Positions 1 to 8,180 of a DNA stretch of 64,000 bases are shown piece after piece; position 1 is the first letter of the stretch; each line of letters begins with the position of its first letter. Source of the stretch: Crocinitomicaceae bacterium. GTDB lineage: Bacteria; Bacteroidota; Bacteroidia; Flavobacteriales_D; Crocinitomicaceae. A program made the translations under genes and the position numbers. The stretch covers positions 1-64,000 of the forward strand of contig JAQXBM010000074.1 in the NCBI GenBank assembly GCA_029252405.1, written 5' to 3'. Under the pieces are notes generated by a model, which searched no databases, was not told the origin of the DNA, and saw nothing but the letters and a program-made list of their open reading frames with translations.

Positions 1-9
1 ATACTAATC

Positions 10-1101
10 ATGGAAAAAATCTACATTCAACTCATTTGTACAGCATTGTTATCTGCAATCAGCGGATACCTAATTCTACCTCAATTGATTCGGTATTTTA
101 AAAGGAGTGCTTCCCTTGATATTCCCAATCATCGTTCTTCGCATTCAATTCCAACTCCAACAATGGGAGGGTTAAGTTTTTTTTCAGGTTTAGTATTTGC
201 GATTGTTTTTCAACCATCTTTCGAGGCAGTATTTGTCTGTTCTATGATTTCCTTGGCAGGTGTTCTTGGATGGATCGATGACTACAAAGGGCTTTCTCCA
301 AAACTCAAATTCTTAGGACAAGCAATAATTGCTACGTGCCTTTTTACTTATGGATTTTCAATGTCACCTCTAATTGAAATAATGTTCGGTCTGGGCGTCC
401 CTATTTATGTTGATTGGTTTTTAACTGTGTTTTTTATGGTGGGCGTAATTAATGCGTTTAATTTAATCGACGGCGTGGATGGGATGCTCATCGGACTTAC
501 ATTTATTTCAAGTTTAACATTGTTGATTTTGTTCCTAATGCAAGGTCAGTACTCGTATTCAATTCTCTCTGCATGTATTGTTGGAATATCTTTCACGTTT
601 TTAATTTTCAACTTTCAACCCGCTAAAATATTCATGGGAGATACAGGTTCTCTTTTAATTGGGACCTACATATCTCTGAGTGTTTTGAAAGTAGTAGAAA
701 GTCAAAATGAAGCATTTTCGACAGTCGCGATGTCCTTAATTTTATTGGCTTGCGTAGACATGTTTAGATTGTTTTTAGGAAGGTATGTCATATTAAAGAA
801 ACCTTTCCTAGCTGACAGAAATCATATACATCATATCCTCATTCGATTGGGCTGGACACACAAAAAAATTGTCTTACACGCTTATGGTTTTCAAGTGTTA
901 TTGATCACCTTTTCAGTTTTCATTTCAGGCAAGAACTCCAGTGTTATTTGCATGGTTATTCTCATCTCGATGTGCATTGTCCAGTACGGTTTACTGCAGT
1001 TCATGCTATTTAGAAAATTACAATCTGCTTGGCAGAAAACATCAAAAAAGAAAAAGGAAAAAATCGGAGATAATCAACTATTAGAATCACATCTGAAATG
1101 A
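10..1101 (+). CDS. MraY/WecA-family polyprenyl-phosphate sugar-1-phosphate transferase
   Basis: This integral membrane enzyme of 363 residues probably transfers a sugar-1-phosphate from a UDP-sugar to undecaprenyl phosphate, starting a lipid-linked surface glycan. Family motifs are visible in order: DDYKG at about residues 90-94, NAFNLIDGVDG at 148-158, MGDTGS at 209-214 and DRNHIHH at 269-275. About ten hydrophobic segments lie between them. The DRNHIHH form fits WecA-like enzymes better than MraY. The stop overlaps the next start by ATGA, and a GalE-type epimerase follows, so sugar-nucleotide supply and glycan initiation look linked. The exact sugar cannot be read from sequence. Confidence 0.9.
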   Translation: MEKIYIQLICTALLSAISGYLILPQLIRYFKRSASLDIPNHRSSHSIPTPTMGGLSFFSGLVFAIVFQPSFEAVFVCSMISLAGVLGWIDDYKGLSPKLKFLGQAIIATCLFTYGFSMSPLIEIMFGLGVPIYVDWFLTVFFMVGVINAFNLIDGVDGMLIGLTFISSLTLLILFLMQGQYSYSILSACIVGISFTFLIFNFQPAKIFMGDTGSLLIGTYISLSVLKVVESQNEAFSTVAMSLILLACVDMFRLFLGRYVILKKPFLADRNHIHHILIRLGWTHKKIVLHAYGFQVLLITFSVFISGKNSSVICMVILISMCIVQYGLLQFMLFRKLQSAWQKTSKKKKEKIGDNQLLESHLK

Positions 1102-1607
1102 GTAATACTGTTATAGCCGTTATTGAAGATAGCGGTATCATAAAGGAAATCGTGTCCACTGTTTTAGAAAAAGAAACAGGAGCAAGCATTATTGGTTTCA
1201 GCTCAGCTGAATCAGCGATACAGCAACTAGATGTTTATAATCCAGACCTTATTTTGCTGGATTACAACCTGGATTCTGTTTCTCCTAATAACATGGACGG
1301 TATTCAATTTTTGAATAAATTGAAATTCATTGGTAAGTCAATTCCAATAATAATGATCTCCGGTCAACGCGACAAACGCATTACTGCTGACGCTCTCAAA
1401 TTAGGAGTCGTAAGTTACGAGTCAAAAGAAAATGAAGATTTCTTAGATAACATTGTTATAGAAGTCAATAAGGTTTTGGATGTGCTGAAACTGAATAAAA
1501 AACAAAAACGACAAAGAGCAGATTTGAACAAGCGGATATTACGAATTTCTGCCTTCATTCTGGTTCCAGTAATGATTGTTCTCACCTGTTTGTTTTGTCA
1601 ATCCTAA
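1098..1607 (+). CDS. Receiver-domain protein with C-terminal membrane anchor
   Basis: The protein has 169 residues. Residues 1-125 form a CheY-like receiver: acidic pair E10-D11, predicted phospho-acceptor D55 in LLDYNLD, switch S88 in MISGQ and K110 in YESK. A basic linker of about residues 132-147 follows, then one hydrophobic segment at 149-167 ending in CQS. There is no DNA-binding or enzymatic output domain. The start overlaps the upstream transferase stop by ATGA. I infer a membrane-tethered phospho-switch that may act on the glycan-initiating enzyme encoded before it. No histidine kinase lies nearby. Confidence 0.8.
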   Translation: MSNTVIAVIEDSGIIKEIVSTVLEKETGASIIGFSSAESAIQQLDVYNPDLILLDYNLDSVSPNNMDGIQFLNKLKFIGKSIPIIMISGQRDKRITADALKLGVVSYESKENEDFLDNIVIEVNKVLDVLKLNKKQKRQRADLNKRILRISAFILVPVMIVLTCLFCQS

Positions 1608-1617
1608 AATGGTACAG

Positions 1618-2694
1618 ATGGAAAATAGAAAAGAGATATTGGTTACTGGAGGCGCTGGATTTATTGGCTCGCATACAGTAGTAGAGTTGATCCAAAATGG
1701 TTTTGACCCAGTAATTATAGATGACTTCAGGAATTCGGAAGAAGTTATTCTTGAAGGAATAGAACGTATTGTTAAAAGGAAGATTAAGGTGTATCGAATA
1801 GATTTAACGGATTACAATAAAGTAAGGGAGGTATTTAAGGTGCATCAATTCTGTGCAGTGATACACTTCGCTGCTTATAAGGCGGTAGGTGAGTCAGTTG
1901 ATCGACCAATTAAGTATTACAGGAATAACTTGAATACATTGTTAAATGTGGCTGAACTCGCCATAGAGTTCAACGTGTTTGAGTTCATTTTTTCTTCTTC
2001 ATGTACGCTTTATGAAGTTCCTTTGGATTGCGCAGCAGTGAGCGAAAAAACACCTTTGTGCGAGCCCACATCGCCATACGCCTCAACAAAGAAGATGGGA
2101 GAGAGGATCTTGAACGATATTGCAAAAACGAACCCAAGGTTGAAGATTCTTTTTCTTCGCTATTTTAATCCCATTGGAGCTCATTTTTCTGGGTTCATTG
2201 GTGAATTGCCTCAGGGAAGACCGAATAATTTACTTCCTTACATTACACAAACAGCCATGGGGAAACTCCAAGAGCTCACTGTTTTCGGAAATGACTATGA
2301 CACTGCGGATGGAACCTGTATTCGAGATTACATACATGTAAGTGATATTGCTGAAGCTCATGTCGCTGGTGTGCAATGGCTTATGGAACAACTTCCAAAC
2401 ACTAAAGAAGTCATTAACCTCGGAACCGGACAAGGCAAAAGTGTATCAGAAATAATCTCTTTGTTTGAGTCCATTACTGGTGAGAAATTGAATTGGAAAT
2501 TCGGACCGCGCAGAGCAGGTGACAAAGAACAAATTTTTGCGAATGCGCAAAAGGCAAAGAAACTCCTGAGGTGGACAAGCCGAAGATCAATAGAAGAGGC
2601 TATTTCGAGTGCTTGGAAATGGGAGATGAAAAAGGGGAGCCCCTCTGTCTTTATATGTTACGAAAAAGCTCAACAAAAGGGGACTTGTTTCTGA
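1618..2694 (+). CDS. galE: UDP-glucose 4-epimerase-like (GalE family) protein
   Basis: Extended SDR-family epimerase that would interconvert UDP-glucose/galactose or their N-acetyl forms with bound NAD. The Rossmann motif TGGAGFIGSH sits near the N-terminus, SSSC supplies the catalytic Ser region, and YASTK is the catalytic Tyr-Lys motif. RYFNPIGAH and RDYIHVSD are typical of GalE. The start at 1618 (MENRKEIL) places the Rossmann strand at the usual distance; an ATG at 1609 is also possible. The reading frame runs about 20 residues past the usual family end near WKWEMKK, with a low-complexity Cys-containing tail that may reflect a lost stop codon. Confidence 0.88.
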   Translation: MENRKEILVTGGAGFIGSHTVVELIQNGFDPVIIDDFRNSEEVILEGIERIVKRKIKVYRIDLTDYNKVREVFKVHQFCAVIHFAAYKAVGESVDRPIKYYRNNLNTLLNVAELAIEFNVFEFIFSSSCTLYEVPLDCAAVSEKTPLCEPTSPYASTKKMGERILNDIAKTNPRLKILFLRYFNPIGAHFSGFIGELPQGRPNNLLPYITQTAMGKLQELTVFGNDYDTADGTCIRDYIHVSDIAEAHVAGVQWLMEQLPNTKEVINLGTGQGKSVSEIISLFESITGEKLNWKFGPRRAGDKEQIFANAQKAKKLLRWTSRRSIEEAISSAWKWEMKKGSPSVFICYEKAQQKGTCF

Positions 2695-2716
2695 ATCAAT
2701 TATTGAAGAAGAGAAA

Positions 2717-3181
2717 TTAGCTGGTTTCCCCAAAATCAAAATCCTCATTCTTTTCCAAAATGTCCCACGTGTGATCCGCTAACAAGCGCACCGTAGCAAC
2801 AAATTCGAAGGTCTTTCTTGATCGTCCCCATTGATCTGGAGCGATGAGAGAGAGCAAATACGAAGTATCTTGTTTTTCGTAAAGGTGATAAATGTGATTG
2901 ATCAAGGGCTCGAAGCGCATTTCTGCTCCATAAATGATTTCTGAAATAACCTTGCGATCGTTCAACTGCTTTGCCTGATCTGCCAACAATTGCATTTGCT
3001 GATAAATCTGACTGAGTTGCATGTCCGTTTGATGCTCCATTGCTGAAATAGCATTTCCCTTAATCCGACCTTGATCTTCAGGTTTCACAATTGCTGAACC
3101 AGCATGATGCGGATATTCCAAGGAATTCGGATTCTCCGTTATCTTATCTGGGTCAATAGGATTTTCAAACTTTTCTGACAT
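2717..3181 (-). CDS. DUF2452-like cytoplasmic protein
   Basis: Soluble protein of 154 residues with no signal peptide or membrane segment. The central region (QIYQQMQLLADQAKQ, then IYGAEMRFEP) and the C-terminal pattern PDQWG...ADHTWDIL resemble the uncharacterised DUF2452 family as I remember it. It is mostly helical and acidic at the end. It lies convergent to galE and upstream of nothing obvious. No enzymatic motif is visible, so no function is proposed. The family assignment is from memory of conserved words, not a search. Confidence 0.6.
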   Translation of the reverse strand: MSEKFENPIDPDKITENPNSLEYPHHAGSAIVKPEDQGRIKGNAISAMEHQTDMQLSQIYQQMQLLADQAKQLNDRKVISEIIYGAEMRFEPLINHIYHLYEKQDTSYLLSLIAPDQWGRSRKTFEFVATVRLLADHTWDILEKNEDFDFGETS

Positions 3182-3261
3182 ATCATCAAATTTACGAAAT
3201 CTACTTCGAATGAATGAATAAAATGTTTAATCAATAGTTAAAAATGTTAAACAAAATTAAA

Positions 3262-3636
3262 TCACATACTTCTAATGCGCTCAACGGAGTCTGATTTAGA
3301 CAAGGACAAACGAATGATAGTCGGTTCGATCGCGTGTACGTCATGAGGGACACTTCCTTCGAGCGAGATTAAATCTCCTGCACCCATTTGATGCTTTTCA
3401 TTATTCACGCCAAAGTCAATTTTCCCTGTAACAACTTCAACCACAATTGGAAAGGGCGTTTTGTGCTCCTTCATTCTCTGATTTTTGTTGAGTGCTATTC
3501 GAATTTCTTTCGTCTGCTCCGTTTCAAAAAGAACATCGATTTTTGGTTTCGATTCATTGTAAGTGACTCCTTCGAGAAGTGATGCCTTTACCATATTAAT
3601 CAGTTTATCGTTTACTAACTGATTAAAGGTAGTCAA
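3262..3636 (-). CDS. Small cupin-domain protein
   Basis: Single-domain cupin of 124 residues. The first cupin strand region HKTPFPIVVEVVTGKIDFGV (about residues 58-77) and the second, GAGDLISLEGSVPHDVHA (about 86-103), are clear. The metal-ligand pattern is weak: one candidate His follows the first motif start (H58) and two are in the second, so metal binding is uncertain. It overlaps the upstream alpha/beta hydrolase by 4 nt, so the two are almost certainly cotranscribed. The role could be detoxification or sensing; sequence alone does not say which. Confidence 0.8.
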   Translation of the reverse strand: MTTFNQLVNDKLINMVKASLLEGVTYNESKPKIDVLFETEQTKEIRIALNKNQRMKEHKTPFPIVVEVVTGKIDFGVNNEKHQMGAGDLISLEGSVPHDVHAIEPTIIRLSLSKSDSVERIRSM

Positions 3637-4400
3637 TCCAATGCCGTAAAAAACTGACGTATCTCAGCAATCACGCGATTGCCTTTTTCCAGGTGTGGAT
3701 GATGCCCACAATCTTCCATTAGTAATGTCTTTCCATTAGGAAAACACGTTTTAATCAACTCCAATTGCTTCGGCGTTCCATACTGATCTTCTTTCCCTTG
3801 GATGAACAATCCGGGTGTATTGGATCCTATTTCTTCGGTAATGTCCCAATCGACAAATCGTTCATCCCGCCAGATATTCGCCCAGGCGTAAAACAAATCT
3901 TCAGTTTTGTCTGAGTGGTACTTTTTCAATCCATCGAGCTTGCCCAATTTGTAAGCGTCAACGGCAGGTTGAATTCCAGCGATCGTTTCGGGTTCGTTGA
4001 TGACGTGGGCCGCCATTGTGACCATTCCCACAATCTTCGAAGGGAAAATATGATCAAATAGGAGGGAGATAGTACCTCCATCGGAATGACCAATTAACAA
4101 GATTTTCTTGTCATCTGGAATCACGGAATCAGCAAAGGGCGGTAGCTCATCCAAGGCGTAGTTGTGCAAATAGCGCTCATTCCGTTCGGAACTGAATTTA
4201 CTCGACTTCCCATGTCCCTGTCGATCGTAGACAATTCCGCGAACTCCCAATTCATCGCACAATTGCTGAGGAAAGGACTTCCATTGTCCAATACTTCCCA
4301 GCGCTTCATGAATAAACAAAGCAATAACTGAATCATTCCTCAAATCAGCAGGAACAATTTCCTTGTAATTCAGTTCTATGTTCTCTCCGAGAAATCTCAT
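3633..4400 (-). CDS. Alpha/beta-fold hydrolase
   Basis: Cytoplasmic hydrolase of 255 residues. The nucleophile elbow is GHSDGG, the acid is likely the Asp in QGKEDQYG, and the catalytic His is in DCGHHPHLEKG. The oxyanion-hole region is near IHEALGSIGQW. The C-terminal LEKGNRVIAEIRQFF pattern is typical of short esterase or C-C hydrolase relatives. Its stop overlaps the start of the cupin gene by 4 nt. The substrate cannot be predicted. Confidence 0.87.
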   Translation of the reverse strand: MRFLGENIELNYKEIVPADLRNDSVIALFIHEALGSIGQWKSFPQQLCDELGVRGIVYDRQGHGKSSKFSSERNERYLHNYALDELPPFADSVIPDDKKILLIGHSDGGTISLLFDHIFPSKIVGMVTMAAHVINEPETIAGIQPAVDAYKLGKLDGLKKYHSDKTEDLFYAWANIWRDERFVDWDITEEIGSNTPGLFIQGKEDQYGTPKQLELIKTCFPNGKTLLMEDCGHHPHLEKGNRVIAEIRQFFTALD

Positions 4401-4472
4401 TTATGGTGCATAAAAAGGGGGATACTTCTGTTTTACCAGAATGAATCCCCTCAATATCTTAGTTGGATTGAA

Positions 4473-5039
4473 TTAGTTTTTTACACGCTCAACATACACT
4501 CCTGTTCGCGTATCTACCTTCACTACCTCACCAGTACCGATGAACAATGGAACACGAATCTCAGCTCCTGTTGCAATAGTTGCAGGTTTCATCGTATTCG
4601 TGGCAGTATCTCCTTTGATTCCAGGCTCAGTGTATGTGATCTCAGAAGTAATGTACATTGGTAATTCAAGCACCAGCGGTAACTCTTCTTCAGCATGGAA
4701 AAGAATAGAACACACCATTCCTTCTGTCAAAAACTCTGGTTTTTCAACCATTTCTGGTCGAATATTAATTTGCTCGTAATTGTCATTATTCATGAAAACG
4801 TAATCATCTCCATCTTGATACAAATATTGGTAATCGCGGTTCTCTATACGAACAATGTCAATTTTATGTCCTGCCGAGAAAGTGAAGTCAAGTATTTTTC
4901 CCGTTTCGATCAAGCGCATTTTCGTTCTAACGAAAGCCGGTCCTTTCCCTGGTTTCACGTGCTGAAACTCAACGATTTGAACCAATTTACCATTGTGATT
5001 CAAACACAATCCATTTTTTATATCTGAAGTAGTTGCCAT
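4473..5039 (-). CDS. efp: Translation elongation factor P
   Basis: EF-P rescues ribosomes stalled at polyproline stretches. The protein is 188 residues, the standard length. Domain I (KOW-like) carries the modifiable loop PGKGPAF with the lysine at residue 32. The OB-fold domains follow, ending in GEVVKVDTRTGVYVERVKN, close to the family C-terminus. The start at 5039 (MATTSDIKNG) was chosen because upstream in-frame codons add a 52-residue tail unlike any EF-P. No modification enzyme lies adjacent. Confidence 0.97.
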   Translation of the reverse strand: MATTSDIKNGLCLNHNGKLVQIVEFQHVKPGKGPAFVRTKMRLIETGKILDFTFSAGHKIDIVRIENRDYQYLYQDGDDYVFMNNDNYEQINIRPEMVEKPEFLTEGMVCSILFHAEEELPLVLELPMYITSEITYTEPGIKGDTATNTMKPATIATGAEIRVPLFIGTGEVVKVDTRTGVYVERVKN

Positions 5040-5162
5040 AGCCTTTATTTCTTTAGGGTCACGAATATAGCGAATACGAATGATTTTTCCTTGGATTGAC
5101 GAATTTCCGTAGTTTTTTGAGATATTTACATTGAAAGTCAGTAGTACTAAAATCGAATTGTA

Positions 5163-5453
5163 ATGAAAGAGTGGTGGCAAGGATTGAAGAATCAACAGAA
5201 GGTCAAATATATTATTAGCGCTGTTTCGGGGCTTTTGGTGTTGATCTTTGCAATTGTTAATTGGAAATCGACAAACGTGAATCTCCTGGTTACGACGGTT
5301 CGTATTCCCGTTACTTTATTAATCGTTTTAAGTCTCGCAGGAGGTTTTGGATTGGCGACCCTATTCGATTATAGGAAGTTCAAGAAAAAGGACAAAGAGA
5401 TCAAATCCTTGAAGTCGCAATTGACGATGAAAGAGGCGGAGGACGAGATTTAA
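5163..5453 (+). CDS. LapA-like (DUF1049) small membrane protein
   Basis: Protein of 96 residues with two hydrophobic helices, about 16-33 and 48-66, separated by NWKSTNVNLLVTTVRIPVTL. A basic, coiled-coil-prone tail (FDYRKFKKKDKEIKSLKSQL) follows. This arrangement matches LapA/DUF1049 proteins, inner-membrane components linked in other bacteria to lipopolysaccharide assembly. It is divergent from efp and stands alone. Function in this organism is inferred from the fold only. Confidence 0.7.
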   Translation: MKEWWQGLKNQQKVKYIISAVSGLLVLIFAIVNWKSTNVNLLVTTVRIPVTLLIVLSLAGGFGLATLFDYRKFKKKDKEIKSLKSQLTMKEAEDEI

Positions 5454-5507
5454 CCCTCACGCCTAGCAGTGAATTTGCTTTTTCTCGTTTTTGAGGTGAT
5501 GATTTAA

Positions 5508-5539
5508 TTTGTTTTAAATCATCAATTGACTTAATTTCG
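5508..5539 (+). promoter_or_regulatory. Probable Bacteroidota-type promoter of the T9SS cargo gene
   Basis: TTTG at 5508-5511 and TAATTTCG at 5532-5539 are separated by 20 nt, close to the Bacteroidota consensus (TTTG, about 19 nt, TAnnTTTG). The predicted transcription start is near 5546, about 10 nt before the ATG. Confidence 0.45.
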
Positions 5540-5556
5540 CTCAAAACGAAAAAGAC

Positions 5557-7161
5557 ATGATCTACCGATATTCATTAATCGCCATTTTAGGCGCAATTTC
5601 TCTTATTTTAATTTCCGCAGGATTCTCATCGCCAACAGCTGATGTCCAAGCATACGATCCTGCTCCGCCATTTTCAGGAGGTGCCGGTAACGGTGGTCTT
5701 GGAGATAGAACAGGAAGCCCACTTTCTTCTGCAACTTGTTCTCAGTGTCACAGTGGAGGATCATTCAACGCTTCAGTTTCTGTTGATGTTTTTGATCCTA
5801 TAGCAGGAATGTCAGTTTCTAGCTATACAGCAGGTAATTCATACGAGGTAACTTATACAGTAACTGGTAACGCAAATGCTTATGGATTCCAAGGAACCGT
5901 ATTAACACAAACGAACGCGGCTGGAGGATCATTTGCCACACCATCAGGCGCTCAGGTTGTAACAATTTCAGGAAGACCTTACCTCGAGCATGTGAGCGGA
6001 TCATCTCTATCAGGTGTATTCCAAACAATCTGGACTGCACCAGCAGCCGGTTCTGGAACAGTAACGTTTTATGGAATCGGTCTTGGAGTGAATCAGAATG
6101 GTGGAACGAGTGGCGACGCTGTTTCAGCTCCATTTTCATCTAGTTTAACGGAAGATGTACCAACAACGATTGATTACCCTGGAAACCCATTCTGTGCGAA
6201 TGAAGCAGCCCAGTCTCCATCCGTTACAGGTGAAACTTCTGGCACGTATAGTTCTGCTGCTGGTTTGTCAATTAACTCAAGTACAGGACAAATCACTGTC
6301 GGAACTTCCACGCCAGGAACCTATACAGTAGACTATACTTATTCTACTGGAACGACTTCTTTTGATGTGACGATTCTCCCAACATTTGCATCTTCAACGA
6401 CGGCAACAATTTGTGATAATGAAACTTTGACTTTCGGTACACAGACATTGGATGGTACAGATGCAGGAATCAACACTGAAGTGTTCCAAGCGGTAAACGG
6501 ATGCGATTCTACTGTGGAATTGAACTTGACGGTTCTTCCAACGATTGAAGAAAATACTACAGCAACGATTTGCGAAGGAGATACCTACGATTTCAACGGG
6601 ACTACTTTAACAGAAGCAAACGCTGGATTGAATACAGCAGTTCTTCAGTCAGCAAACGGTTGTGATTCAACAGTGAATCTTACGTTGACGGTGGAAACAA
6701 TTGATAACACTGTATCTATTTCCGGAACTACATTGACAGCGAACCAAGCTGGAGCGACTTACCAATGGGTGGATTGCGACAACGGTAGCGCTGCGATTTC
6801 GGGAGAAACGAATGCAGTCTACACACCAACTGCGACTGGAAACTACGCAGTGGAAATTACGGTTAATAATTGTATCGAAACTTCTGCTTGCACTCTGGTC
6901 GATTTCACTTCATTGGATGAATTGACGATCGATGGAGGAGTGGTATTCCCAAATCCAGTGAAAGATATTTTTGAAATTAAGAACATTCAGCAGTTCGGAA
7001 CGATTGAGGCAATTGTGTTGATGGATGCGAACGGACGCGTTGTTCAAACAATTTCTAACGATGATTCATCTGCGAACATCGGACACTTGGACGCAGGAGT
7101 GTACTTCTTAAAAATCAGTGGTGAAGCTGGGAACTCACTTATTTCGATTGTAAAGAAATAG
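5557..7161 (+). CDS. Secreted T9SS type A cargo with choice-of-anchor V-like domain and CXXCH motif
   Basis: The 534-residue protein starts with a signal peptide ending near SAGFSSP. Residues about 45-210 resemble the choice-of-anchor V/reeler-like domain and contain SATCSQCHSGG, a CXXCH motif able in principle to bind c-type heme. Two imperfect repeats of about 48 residues follow (TATIC...GCDSTV..L.LTV), each with paired Cys. The C-terminus from VFPNPVKDIF to SIVKK is a type A Por sorting domain, which directs export by T9SS and surface attachment. A terminator follows directly. It is probably a surface or secreted redox or adhesion protein; the role is inferred. Confidence 0.87.
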   Translation: MIYRYSLIAILGAISLILISAGFSSPTADVQAYDPAPPFSGGAGNGGLGDRTGSPLSSATCSQCHSGGSFNASVSVDVFDPIAGMSVSSYTAGNSYEVTYTVTGNANAYGFQGTVLTQTNAAGGSFATPSGAQVVTISGRPYLEHVSGSSLSGVFQTIWTAPAAGSGTVTFYGIGLGVNQNGGTSGDAVSAPFSSSLTEDVPTTIDYPGNPFCANEAAQSPSVTGETSGTYSSAAGLSINSSTGQITVGTSTPGTYTVDYTYSTGTTSFDVTILPTFASSTTATICDNETLTFGTQTLDGTDAGINTEVFQAVNGCDSTVELNLTVLPTIEENTTATICEGDTYDFNGTTLTEANAGLNTAVLQSANGCDSTVNLTLTVETIDNTVSISGTTLTANQAGATYQWVDCDNGSAAISGETNAVYTPTATGNYAVEITVNNCIETSACTLVDFTSLDELTIDGGVVFPNPVKDIFEIKNIQQFGTIEAIVLMDANGRVVQTISNDDSSANIGHLDAGVYFLKISGEAGNSLISIVKK

Positions 7162-7193
7162 GGACGCGCTACAAGCATCAGCGAAAAAATACG

Positions 7194-7229
7194 AAAGCTA
7201 TATCGGAATATCCTGGTATAGCTTTTTTC
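7194..7229 (+). terminator. Rho-independent terminator after the T9SS cargo gene
   Basis: AAAGCTATA at 7194-7202 pairs with TATAGCTTT at 7217-7225, giving a 9-bp stem followed by a run of T. It begins about 30 nt after the stop codon at 7161. Confidence 0.8.
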
Positions 7230-7316
7230 GTTTACGGACTTTTTTCTGCGATTACGTACTGATTTTTTAACAGTGAATTCTTCACTAAGGAAGGCAGCAG
7301 CGAAGCTAATCTTTCG

Positions 7317-7324
7317 TATCTTTG
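7317..7324 (+). promoter_or_regulatory. -7 box for the candidate RNA
   Basis: TATCTTTG matches the Bacteroidota -7 consensus TAnnTTTG exactly. I see no good TTG/TTTG at the -33 spacing. The predicted start is near 7331, about 45 nt before the closing stem of the RNA candidate. Confidence 0.45.
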
Positions 7325-7330
7325 ATCCAT

Positions 7331-7552
7331 GGCAACACCCGCTAAGTCGGAATCGATTGTCTACTCGAAAGAGGGTCCGCACAGGTAAATGTGAAGCTTA
7401 GGACTATTTTTTTAAGGAACGTCTCAGAAGTCCGATGAAAGGCTACAACGCATAGCGTAGCGGAAGTAATTCCTCTCAGTAGAACTCAGAACCCTTCGGC
7501 AATCCTAATCGTGTTAATTGAGGCTTCAATTAACGAACTGTGCGGGTTTTTT
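7331..7552 (+). ncRNA. Candidate structured non-coding RNA, possibly 6S-like
   Basis: This is a gene-free stretch between the terminator at 7229 and the convergent lipoprotein gene. CCGCACAG at 7377-7384 pairs perfectly with CTGTGCGG at 7538-7545, closing a domain of about 170 nt, and T-rich sequence follows at 7547-7559. Inside, TTAGGA (7399-7404) can pair with TCCTAA (7503-7508). A strong hairpin GTTAATTGA/TTCAATTAAC lies at 7513-7534, with GCTAC/GTAGC (7442-7461) as a minor one. A long closing stem, an asymmetric bubble with a small 3'-side hairpin and a U-rich end suit 6S RNA or an uncharacterised flavobacterial RNA. It lacks RNase P, tmRNA and SRP signatures. Identity is inference. Confidence 0.5.
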
Positions 7553-7623
7553 CTTTTTCAGAAGATTTATTCAAAATACAATTCAACAAAACGTCCTTGG
7601 ACCTGTTTTCCTGTGGAATTGTT

Positions 7624-8163
7624 TCAAATGGAGAAATACATGAATAACTGATCCTCTTCCAGCTCTTCAATTGGGACGTAATCATTGATGTGGCAATCGT
7701 AAAACTGACTGATTTTATACCAGCCGTCAATTCTGCTTCCAACGCGATCGACATTTGAGAAACCGTGAGAAGTTTCTCCAGAGCTTCCTTTTTTGTCGAT
7801 CAGAAAACACTTGTATCCTTTCATATCAGTGACCAGGCATTCATCATTGTTGTTGCTATTGACATTGACTCCTCCAGATTCAATTTTGAGATCTTCCAGC
7901 GTTTTCGCCTTTTTGAAAGTAGGAAGCATGCTTTTATCGCTCGTCGCCCAATAATAAATGGTGATGTTTGTATCGGCTTTTTCAGGAACATTTGGAAATG
8001 AAAAGACAAGCGAGAATGGTTTCTTTTTCAAGGTGTTTGATCTGTTCAGCGTCCAATGGGATTTACCTTGCTGATAAACGTTTAGCCCAAGTGAATTGTC
8101 ACTTTCACTTTCAAAACATGCAGTGAGGATTGGGAGTAGTAGAAGGAAGAGTAGTTTTTTCAT
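7624..8163 (-). CDS. Putative lipoprotein, unknown function
   Basis: Protein of 179 residues with a lipoprotein signal: a Lys-Lys start, a hydrophobic core and lipobox LTAC, with Cys at residue 16. The mature part is polar. I do not recognise a domain. Cys pairs in ECLVTDMKGYKCFL and YDCHINDY might form disulphides. It lies 17 nt downstream of an RDD-domain gene on the same strand, so cotranscription is likely. The gene is convergent with the RNA candidate at 7.4 kb. Confidence 0.75.
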   Translation of the reverse strand: MKKLLFLLLLPILTACFESESDNSLGLNVYQQGKSHWTLNRSNTLKKKPFSLVFSFPNVPEKADTNITIYYWATSDKSMLPTFKKAKTLEDLKIESGGVNVNSNNNDECLVTDMKGYKCFLIDKKGSSGETSHGFSNVDRVGSRIDGWYKISQFYDCHINDYVPIEELEEDQLFMYFSI

Positions 8164-8180
8164 TGTAAGTCAAAATTTCT

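Noticed and set aside
5040-5195. N-terminal extension of EF-P
   Set aside because: The 52 extra residues are unlike any EF-P and run into the divergent gene; the start at 5039 gives the standard length.
7331-7552. RNase P, tmRNA or SRP RNA
   Set aside because: Their diagnostic sequence blocks are absent and the closed domain is too short for RNase P or tmRNA.
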